Source: Gracilaria domingensis
Lineage: Eukaryota > Rhodophyta > Florideophyceae > Gracilariales > Gracilariaceae
Reading direction: 5' to 3'
Length of the DNA stretch: 64,000 bases
Assembly (NCBI GenBank): GCA_022539475.1
Contig: VCMS01000065.1
Span: forward strand, 310,001 to 374,000
Made by a program: the position numbers and the translations under genes. Under the pieces are notes generated by a model, which saw only the letters and a program-made list of their open reading frames with translations, had not been told where the DNA came from and did no database searches. This document shows, piece after piece, positions 55,255 to 64,000 of the stretch. Positions within the stretch are counted from its first letter, which is position 1; every line of letters begins with the position of its first letter.

Positions 55255-56768
55255 CTAACGTCGAGGTGGTTTCGATGAACGAAGGAATAAGAGATATGTA
55301 ATCAGAACGCTTGAGAGTACCGCCTGAGATATACTCTCTCTCGCAAGACATATACTTCTTCCTGCCTCGTCTTTCTTTGCATATTCTAGAATAACTGAGT
55401 ATGTATTTCTAACGCGTTTGGTGTGGTCTTGAGAGGGTCTAGTGAATGAAGTAAGAATACTACTGCATAAAGATGAGGGAGGGGCCTTGAATCTATGACA
55501 GGAGCTCCCCGTTATGGTCACATGAAGAGTTAACAGAATGTCTTTAGCCTCAAAAATATCCGCACGAAAACTTGCAGAGGATGGCACACTCGATTTAGTT
55601 TGTCTTCGCCGATGAACTGAAAACCTTTCTGCGCGAGATTTAGAATGGGCTCCAGGACTTGACGAAGAGATTCTTGAAGGATTTTCATCCTGGACTCGCG
55701 TAGAGACTGGCTAGAAACGAATGGCATTGCGTCTGCTTCAGATGCGGAAACCTCGATCAGTGTGGTAGGGAAGTATGCCACTACTGTGAGGTCATCACGT
55801 ATACACTTACGGCGAAGCTGGTCGGAGAAGTTGAGAAATATGAGGTGAAGAGGATAGGCGGTAACCGATGTTTGGTTTAGAGTTGTTGAAGACTTATCGG
55901 TGTATACCTGCAGAAGACCTACGAAAGATTCACTGTAACTTATTTCTTGGGAGTACCACACTATTCTACTATCCAAAGAGCCCATGACCATTTCCTTAAG
56001 TTTTGAGGTGGCGTCTCTTGCGAGAGAGCCGGACATGGGGTGAGATATTTTCGTGGAGTGGGTCTAAGGTATAGGGTGGAAGAATGTGTTTTCGTTGTTA
56101 GCCAACTGGAACTGTTTCACAAGTGTCTGAACGGGGTCTCTCGTGTAGAGGGTGGCGCTGAACGTACATCCTTCTGGCGAGACAGTTCTGCGATTGAAAC
56201 CGTCCTTTGAGGCGTATCGTTCGAAAATGGCGTTCTTCAGTTCTGTACAGCGCTTGGAACTTGTTATGGTCTCGTTGAATCGCTTTTGCGAGAATCGCGG
56301 GTCCCGAAGTAGCCCAATTAGCTCGTCCGCCTCACGATGACCAAGGTTGGAAGCTACTGAAGCCAGACAAACCGTGAGATAATCCATATGCAAATCACCA
56401 AGGGCCTCCTCAGAAGGCACTGGCCGGGAACTGCTTCCGTGTTCTCGCTCTAATGACGCGGGACCCGGGGAAGGAGAAACACAATGCGAAGTGTCCGGAA
56501 TGGGAGGGGCGCACGGAGTGGCGTCGACGATGTCTTCGGACACCGGAGGCTCGGGAAGGCGACAAGGGGCAGTGACCGTTTCGGAAGATGCGGGCGCGGG
56601 CGCGGAAAGCTTGAGACGCTTGCTTCTCCGAATGGCCCGGCTATTGTCGTTTTCCAGCGCTGCTTTCAGACGAAACGGGCAATGGTTGACATGCTGTTGA
56701 AGAGATAAGACTCCTCGGCGAGTAACGAAGGGGCACCCACGCTTCTTATGTGTACAGTAGTAGACCAT
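55255..56768 (-). pseudogene. Plavaka/KDZ-like transposase remnant
   Basis: The minus-strand frame from ATG 56768 (MVYYCTHKKRGCPF, a Cys/His finger ending QQHVNHCPF) runs to a TAG at 56064 and continues in the same frame with HPMSGSLARD. The region TAYPLHLIFLNFSDQLRRKC, followed by VVAYFPT, is the counterpart of the WPVYLTxGNIPKxxRRKP signature of Plavaka-family (KDZ) transposases. Beyond about 55590 the coding sequence moves to another frame, down to 55255. The catalytic C-terminal part is not seen. A longer frame starts at 56852, but homology favours 56768. Confidence 0.6.
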
Positions 56769-56852
56769 GGGAAGAAGAAATGAACGAGAAACGACGACAA
56801 AGACTGCAAGGGAAGGGCGTCCGAAGGGAGAAGGAGGTCGAGCGACAGTCAA

Positions 56853-57458
56853 TATCGACGTCTTGCTCAGAACGGAGAATATATTTTGAGTTTAAATCAC
56901 GTGCTTTTGTTCAAAAAGGAACGTAGGTACACGTCGACCTCAACACAAGGGTGCACTTCTCGTATTATCTACCACTGGTTATAAACCTGTGGTTTCCCAA
57001 CGTTGTAGGCTGTACACTTGTCCAATCTCGCACAGAAAAATAAATCTCTTCCCTCCGCCGCCGCCGCCGCCCGTCCGACGTCCGACCTTCTGTTACCGTC
57101 GTGATCCGTGTCATCCTCGCGTTCTACTCCGCTCCGTGGTACTTTTTTCCGCCCTCGCACTCGCTACGAAGTGCGAGGGGGGAAAAACGTACGACGGATT
57201 ACGAAGTAGCGTGCTGAGAATGGATTCCATTAAGCGGACATGAAGCGTACCTCATTCTCTTTCTCCGCCCTCGTCGGACGCCTCCATAAAGCGGACAGCA
57301 TCCGTATCTCACGGATGTATTCCGTGCAGTCTTTCCGTGCAGTGTTTTCGTGCGTGCTTCCATTTCCTTCTACGTATCTTTGTTCTAAACTAACCAATCC
57401 TCACCACGTCTCTTCGCCCTCTGCGACATGTAAACGGCAGGAAAAAGGCTTTGGGTTA
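56853..57458. other. Spacer with a foldback at 57141-57188
   Basis: A hairpin with arms ACTTTTTTCCGCCCTCGCAC and GTGCGAGGGGGGAAAAACGT lies at 57141-57188. There is no coding support. Confidence 0.5.
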
Positions 57459-57978
57459 CTTTTGCGAGTTACTAGGTCCCTCGACTTTCCTAGCGCAACG
57501 TTTCTGTTTTGCTCTATCAATGGTACGTTCTATCGCATTTCAACTGTATCCAACGGAGCATTGACTAACTCATTGATACTTTCTGCTTGCGTATACAGGT
57601 AAACGACCAATTTCATTTCGTCTCTCAAGATCGATCTCTGGCTGTTCGGGATAGGCGATTCTGGTACTTGGTTGGGACATAGGCTGCTCTCTCGTTTATC
57701 GCATCTTGCGGTATGTTTTCTGCATGGGCATTCTTGGTGTCCTTGCTTGTGAGTTCTCGCTTCGACACCTTTCGCGCTTTACGATGATGGTGGGCTGGTA
57801 ATCTAACCGATCCCTTTCCTGCTTCTTCTTCCGTTTGCGAGCTATTAGGTCCCTCGACTTTTCTAGCGCAACGTTTCTGTTTTGCTCTTATCAATGGTAC
57901 GTTCTATCGCATTTCAACTGTATCCAACGGAGCATTGACTAACTTATGGATACTTTCTGCTTGCGTATACAGGTAAAT
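57459..57978. repeat. Direct repeat, two about 145-bp copies 373 bp apart
   Basis: Copies at 57459-57605 and 57832-57978 share GGTCCCTCGACTTT, CTAGCGCAACGTTTCTG, GGTACGTTCTATCGCATT and TTTCTGCTTGCGTATACAGG with only a few differences. Each copy ends in CAGGTAAA, resembling an intron 3' end joined to a donor. Confidence 0.9.
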
Positions 57979-58018
57979 GACTTTTGATGCGGACGTAGCT
58001 CACGAGTTGCAGGTGCAG

Positions 58019-58170
58019 GTTCCTCAAGTAGGGAACCATGCATCTGGGCATGGTTCCCTACATGAGGAACGGAGAGGATGAGGCGCTTTGCGCCTCATCC
58101 TCTCGGAGTGCGTATTTGTTCTACCGATACAGCCGATGGTGGACGTGCAGTCTGCGGCATCTGCCGCAGA
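58019..58170. repeat. Cluster of three foldback hairpins
   Basis: Hairpin 58019-58070 has 23-bp arms (GTTCCTCA...ACCATGC), hairpin 58072-58104 is a perfect 15-bp stem around TTT (GAGAGGATGAGGCGC), and hairpin 58151-58170 has 8-9 bp arms (TCTGCGGCA). The first two abut with one base between them. Confidence 0.88.
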
Positions 58171-58605
58171 TTGCGCCTACACCCGCTCCATCATGGGGAT
58201 ATGGTACATGTAATATAGCGAAGTAGTGGTTAGCAAAAGCCGTCGATAGAAGAATAGATACGAATAAAACGGTATGATTTCATAATGAGCATCATCTGTA
58301 CTAGCACTAATATTCCATGCGTTGCAGGGTATCATTCCGCAGAAGGTATCGTGTAATGTGCACCTTAATGGAAACTGAACCTAGACTTCGCGAAATACAG
58401 TTCAGGTAGCCCTCGACTAGAGAACTAGCACGAGTGGAAAACCCACCAGTATTTACTGCACAGCGATTCTGGACGACCCAAGCAATTATCTCCAAATTTT
58501 GAAATAATTGATCTCGATATTTTTTCAAAAAATTTACTGGACGACCCTTGCCAATTTCTGGACGACCCTGGCCAAAAACTAGCATCTGCAAGAGACAGAC
58601 GCGAC

Positions 58606-61248
58606 TCCCAAGCAAGGGGGGAACGAGCTGAACACGTACTGGACCTGGTACACTCTGATATATCGGGTCCAGTGAACGTGAAGTCCTTGGGAGGCTCGCA
58701 CTACTTTATCACATTCATCGATGACCACAGCCGCTACTGCTTCTTGTACATGCTCAAGACGAAGGATGAGGTGTTCCGGATGTTCATCAAGTGGCTCAGG
58801 TTTGTGGAGAACCAGATGGGCAGGAAAGTGTTAACCATCACCGCTCGCAAGAGTGTGTTGCGTGCATTACGCACTGACAATGGTGGTGAGTACTTGTCCA
58901 ATCGGTTCTCCGAAAAGCTTGAGCAGTACGGTATTGAGCATCAACGAACTGTGCCTTATAATCCACAGCAGAATGGGCTTGCCGAGAGGTTCAACCGCAC
59001 ACTCATGGACTTGGTCAGGTCAATGTTGCATCACAAGAATGTGCCAAAAAGCTTTTGGGCTGAGGCTCTGAATGTTTCTGTGTATGTGCGCAACAGAGTG
59101 ACCTGCAAAGCGCTTCCGAGTGACGTGACGCCGTTTGAGCTGTGGCATGGACAGAAGCCTGATCTGAGCAATCTGCGTGTGTTTGGTAGCCGTTGCTGGT
59201 ACAAGGTGGTTGATCACAAGTTGAAGAAGCTGGAAGAGCGTGCAGTGAAGGCCATCTTCATTGGGTACACTTCAGGCTCCCACGGGTACAAGTTGTGGGA
59301 CAGCCAGAAGAAGAAGGTGATTGTGTCACGAGATGTGAGGTTTGACGAGTGCTCTGCAACTGAAAGTGACGAGCACTCTGAAGACGAGGACTATGCGGAT
59401 ATCGACTTGGTCGACAAGTCGGTATCTGCTGAAGCCCCAACCTCCGACACATCCGCCGATCATTCTGAAGATGATCCTTCTGCACCAGCTTCTCATGAGA
59501 GTACCACGAATGCCAGTACGGATGAAGACACAACACCAGTTCCACAAGATGAGCCGGAAGTGACAGAGACGCAGCCCCTTCGTAGATCCACACGTCAGAG
59601 AAAGACGCCATCCTCGTGGTGGCGTGGTGCCAGTGCTTTCCTTACAGCCAGTGATGATACTCCTTCGTCGTACGGTGACGCAGTGTCACGTCCTGATTCC
59701 GAAGCTTGGAAGAAGGCGATGAAGAGTGAGTAACAATCGTTGATGGAGCACGACACGTGGGATCTAGTGCCAAGGCCAGCAGACAGCAACGTGATTTCGT
59801 CCAAGTGGGTGTATGTGCAGAAGTATGAGGTTTCGTCATCTGGTGAACCGACAGTGCGTTACAAGGCTCGTGTGGTTGCAAGAGGCTTCCTGCAGATCGA
59901 GGGTGTGGACTTCTCAGAGACATATGCACCTGTGGTGAAGTTCACATCCATCAGAATGATCCTGTCAGTGACTGCCGTGCGAGACTTTCACTTGCACCAG
60001 ATGGATGTGAAGACTGCCTTTCTGAACGGTGACCTTGACGAGACAGTGTACATGGAGCAGCCAATGGGATTCACACAGCAGGGAAAGGAGGACTTGGTGT
60101 GCCGACTGAAGAAAGCGATCTATGGGCTTAGACAAGCACCAAGACAGTGGCACGCCAAGATATACGCCTTTCTCGTTGGTGAAATGCACCTCAAGCCGAA
60201 TGACGCAGACGAGTGTGTCTACACCGGGATCATACTGGGTTTCTTGGTTATCATTGCTCTGTATGTTGACGACTTGCTGATTGCGAGTCCGAGCATGAAA
60301 ACCGTGGAACGTGTGAAGGCAGAGCTGTCAAGTCGTTTCCGCATGAAGGACCTCAAAGAAGCTCGCATGGTTCTTGGATTTGAAATCCATCGAGACAGAA
60401 CCAAGCGAGAGCTGTACTTGACTCAGTCAGCGTACACCAACAAGGTCCTGGAGCGATTTGGCATGCAGCTGTCGAAACCCGTTGACACTCCTATGGAGTG
60501 CGGTGTGGACTTGTCTGTTGAGGAGGAAGTGCTCACGCATGTACCGTATCGTCAGGCGATTGGCTGCCTCATGTATCTGTCTGTGGGAACTCGTCCAGAC
60601 ATCTCATATGCTGTGGCTAAGCTGGCCAAGTATGTTGAGAAGCCAGGAAACACTCACTGGAAGGCGGTCAAGCGTGTTCTTCGCTACCTCAATGGCACTA
60701 CCACGTTCGGGTTGACGTATGGCTCCAGCACCGATTTGCAACTGCACGGCTATGTGGACTCTGACTGGGCTGGCGATGTTGCCAACCGCAAGTCCACTAG
60801 TGGATACTTGTTCATGATGTGCGGTGGTGCTGTGTCGTGGTCGTCTCGTCAACAGGAAGTAGTTGCTCTGTCGAGTGCAGAGGCTGAGTACGTGAGCTTG
60901 TGCTCTGGCACCAAGGAGGCGATCTGGCTTAGGCGACTTTGGAACGGCATTGGCAGTGTGATTGGCATGGAAGCAGACGGGTCTGTGAAGCTGCTGGTTG
61001 AACCAACTCCCATGTATGTTGACAACCAAGGCAGCATTGACCTTGCTCGAAATGGAGTGGTGAACAGGCGAACCAAGCATATTGAAATTCGGTTCCACTT
61101 CACTCGAGAAGCTCTGCAGGCCAAGTCGATTGTGCTGTTCTACTGCCCGACGGATTCCATGGTTGCCGACATGCTGAATAAGCCGCTTGCACGAGTGAAG
61201 CACGAGAGGTTCCGCGAAGCCGGTGGTGTGATTCACATAGAAGTTTGA
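58606..61248 (+). mobile_element. pol: Ty1/Copia element A: integrase, reverse transcriptase and RNase H, with one in-frame stop
   Basis: The frame starts inside the integrase (DLVHSDISGPV, FIDDHSRYC, RTDNGGEY, YNPQQNGLAERFNR, with D, D and E present), so gag and protease are missing and the element is 5'-truncated. A TAA at 59731 separates integrase from reverse transcriptase, which stays in the same frame: SKWVYVQKYE, catalytic ALYVDDLLIA, then RNase H (VDSDWAGDVANRKSTSGYLF, LSSAEAEYVSL) and VADMLNKPLARVKH. The stop at 61246 is followed by a polypurine tract AGAGGGGGGG and an LTR start. One nonsense codon and the missing 5' half make it non-functional. Confidence 0.93.
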
Positions 61249-61268
61249 AGTCAGTGACAGAGGGGGGG

Positions 61269-62040
61269 TGTTGGATGTTGACCCTGTGCTGTCACTGAAA
61301 ACCAAAAGTGCTGGGGAGCATGGGCTGTTTCGGAGGGTGCCGTTGGAAAAGCGCATATGCGCCTCTGAGCAAACTCAACGTGAAACGGGCTTCTGATTGG
61401 CTACTGCAAATGGTCATATGCATTGTGGTTGGTACAAGTGTTGTGGCGCTAATGGGTTGTTTCCAGGGTACACGTGTGTAGCTAATACACTGGGCATGCT
61501 GTACATAATGCACAGGGTACACACGTATGTACGTGGACATGTAGGACAGCTTCATGTGACTTCGGCACTATGGTGAAGAGTAGATGCGGTGTCAAGAGGA
61601 TTACAGTGTGGTGTTGTTGGTGACGTAGAACTTGGAGTGAGTTTGTGGTGACGTGTTAGTTGGTGAGCTTGTACGTAACTGTTATGGAGGCGTGTACGGA
61701 TTACAGTGTGTTGGCACTATGTGAATCTGTGCATGGTCATGGTTATGTGTAGGCACGTAACTTGATGTGCACGGTTGTGCACTGTTGTGCGTTGTTGTGC
61801 TTTGTTGTTGTAAGCTGTCATGATAGTGTGGCAGTGTTACCATGTTATGTTAAAAGATGATTGGTAGTATTGAGTGTCTCTAGCTAGTGGTTTAGGTATT
61901 GCTTGGAGTTGGATTTGTGCGATGGTTGCGCAAAGAAGTTCTATATAAGCGGTGACTCGAGCGCCTCCAAGTAAATTCCGAGCCAGAGCTGGCGAACTTC
62001 CCTTCATTCCCGTATCCTTTCTTCAACTTTCCCTTTCAGC
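61269..62040 (+). mobile_element. Probable Copia LTR region shared between elements A and B
   Basis: It begins TGTTGGATGTTGACC right after the polypurine tract of element A. A TATATAA box lies at 61943-61949, roughly 100 bp before the leader of element B. The 3' edge is set only approximately, before GCTTCAACCTC. Whether this is one LTR or two different abutting LTRs cannot be decided without the partner copies. Confidence 0.55.
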
Positions 62041-62088
62041 TTCAACCTCTATCACGATACCACTGGTACTGATGGTCAGGGATCCTCT

Positions 62089-64000
62089 GTGGACCCCATT
62101 CGCACATTGGCTAAGCGTGAAAAGGCCTGTGGCATCATCATTTGTGCACTTGGCGATGCTCCGTTGCGTGTCGTTATGGATGTGGATGATGATCCGGCAC
62201 AAATGCTCAAGATGCTCGATGCACGTTATGCATCTAATCGAACTGTTTCCCGCATCGCGGTTCAGACTCAACTATTCCGAATGTCGTACAATTGGCAGAA
62301 CATGTCTGAGTATGTCGGTCAATTCACTGCACTGTTCTCACAGTTGGATCGCATGGGCAAGGATGCTGCCATTCCAGAAACTCATAAGGCTCCTATGCTT
62401 TTGGCTTCTATTGATCCGCAAAGTTTTTTTGGAGTCGACGGCCGCGGCGTTGCGCACTAAAGAAATATCCGAACTGACTTGGGACTACGTTGCTACCACA
62501 CTCATCGATGAGTACAATGCACGTCATATAACCTCTGGGCGTAGTCGCAGCCGCAAGAAGAACAGAGGAAAAGGTTCTGGAAGGCAGTCTGGCTCTTCTA
62601 TGAGTGCAAACAATCGTGATGGACATGACTCCGATGATACTTCTACTGCTCGTGCACTGGCGGCTGGCAGCACCAATGGTCATCACTGCGACTTTTGTGA
62701 TCGTGATGGACACACCCAGGATCGATGCTACATGAACCCGGACAATCCGGACAATCATTTGCCGAAGAGTATTCTGGACAAGTTGGCATTCAAGTCCAAG
62801 GAGAAGCCGAAGACATCTTCAAAATCTTCCGGTAAATCGTCCAAGATCAAAATAGCGGGCATGTGTATGGAGAAAGCAACGGTTCTTCCACCCAAACACA
62901 GAGACATGGACACGTACGCCGATAGTGGAGCGACCTCACACTACTTCCATTCGGCTTCCGCATTCGTTCCCAGTACACTGCATGACGTGGAGGGGCGTGT
63001 TATACAACTTGCAGATAAGACATGTGTGTCTGCAACTCAGCGTGGAGATGTGATTCTACCTTTCGAGAATGTGAACCTACGACTTACAGATGCGTTACTG
63101 GTTCCTTCCATGGAGTACAACTTGGTCTCTGTCGGATGCTTGGCCGACAAACTTATTGAGTCACGTCTCCGTTCGGCAAATGTTCGTCTAATTCATGACA
63201 ATGGTTTGCAAATTGGGTCAGGGAAGCGCGACAAACGTTCCGGACTGTACACCCTCCCGGAACCTGTAGTGCATCTCACTCACGAACACGGTCTTGTCTC
63301 CCGCCAAGTGGACTTAGATTGTGCATTGAAGGCGTCGATGACTGCTTTGACAGAGCTGTGGCACCGCCGACTTGCGCACATGAACTTCAGAGACTTGCAA
63401 GTTGTTCATAGACATGCAGACGGTGTACCAACTGTTACCCAAATGGAGGAGGTATGTCGGCCATGCCGTCTTGGAAAAGCGCACAAACTACCGTTTCCTG
63501 GCTCATTCGTCCGCAAATCATCAGTTGGTGACAAAGTGCACACTAACATCATCGGTCCACTCACTCTGTCGTTCCCGGATAGGTTCAGATATGCATCAGC
63601 ATTTGTGGATGACCACTCACGATATGTTCTCATTGGATTCATGAAACATCGTAGCGAACTCAATGATGTATATGATGCTGTCGCGCAGAAGCTCAAGCAG
63701 CCTGGAGGAGTGGTGGTGAAGAAACTGCACTCGGATGAAGCTAAGGAGTACATTGCGTTGCAAGAGAATCCCGACAATGCATTTGAGGATACTTCTTTCT
63801 CACCTCCGTACACTCCGGAACACAACGCCATAGCCGAGCGCATCAATCGCACCATGGAGGAAGCTGCTCGAGCTATGCCCATCCAGGCTAATCTGCCGGA
63901 AAGTTTGTCGGTGTTTGCGTTGAAACATTTACTGTTCGTGCCGAACCGTGTTCCACATTCAACTACTGGGAGCACTCCGTACTCGTTAATGACTGGCAAC
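62089..64000 (+). mobile_element. gag-pol: Ty1/Copia element B: gag, protease and integrase (runs off the window)
   Basis: Gag is read in frame 1 (62089-62430: LDARYASNRTV, MSEYVGQFTALFSQL). After a T7 run at 62424-62430 it continues in frame 2 without any stop to the window end. Frame 2 has the end of gag, the zinc knuckle CDFCDRDGHTQDRC, the aspartic protease DSGATSHYF, the GAG-preintegrase LWHRRLAHMNF with CRPCRLGK, and the integrase core (FVDDHSRYV, HSDEAKEY, YTPEHNAIAERINR). Its integrase differs strongly from that of element A, so it is another family. The frame change occurs before the zinc knuckle and looks like a one-base indel in the T run. Confidence 0.9.

Noticed and set aside
1-64000. 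CRISPR arrays, bacterial operons or prophage
   Set aside because: No regularly spaced repeats, no ribosome-binding sites and clear eukaryotic nuclear genes with introns.

Overview
The window is nuclear DNA of a photosynthetic-type eukaryote with compact, mostly intron-free genes. Its 107 unknown bases mark an assembly gap. A florideophyte red alga of the Chondrus kind fits best: B12-dependent methionine synthase, short GT-AG introns in few genes, Golgi-type sulfotransferase remnants and many LTR-element relics. The organism assignment is inference, not proof.

Layout. 1-4.3 kb: the 3' end of metH, non-LTR retroelement debris and a ubiquitin-RING fusion gene. 4.4-15.1 kb: a dense, very GC-rich island of alternating genes: SUA5 (tRNA t6A synthesis), an Enhancer-of-Polycomb-like gene (NuA4 subunit family), RAD21 (cohesin kleisin), a two-exon SWC5/BCNT gene (SWR1 subunit family), an F-box-like gene and a conserved gene of unknown function. 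15.1-19.4 kb: an intact secreted flavin amine oxidase, followed by a decayed tandem copy of the unknown gene plus the oxidase. That copy is split by a retroposon with a 12-base target duplication. 19.4-31 kb: sparse sequence with a Cys-rich secretory candidate, an Arg/Ser-rich protein gene, a five-exon ionotropic glutamate receptor-like gene (24.8-26.6 kb) and a 795-bp hAT-type MITE. 31-45 kb: a Helitron/PIF1-like helicase remnant, two unrecognised broken coding regions and an intact Ty3/Gypsy pol running into the gap. 45-53 kb: a row of broken copies of ordinary cellular genes (ribulose-phosphate epimerase, a ketopantoate-reductase-like protein, an HAD phosphatase, MnmG, aspartate aminotransferase and a sulfotransferase). 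53-58.6 kb: palindromes, a broken Plavaka/KDZ-like transposase, direct repeats and foldback hairpins. 58.6-64 kb: two different Ty1/Copia elements lying head to tail around one LTR-like region; the second runs off the window.

Functionally, three of the island genes (EPL1-like, RAD21, SWC5) act on chromatin and share short divergent or convergent spacers. The strongest unusual finds are the red-algal-type glutamate-receptor channel with an atypical pore region, the ubiquitin-RING fusion whose ubiquitin lacks Lys48 and Lys63, and the cluster of cellular pseudogenes broken by single lesions.
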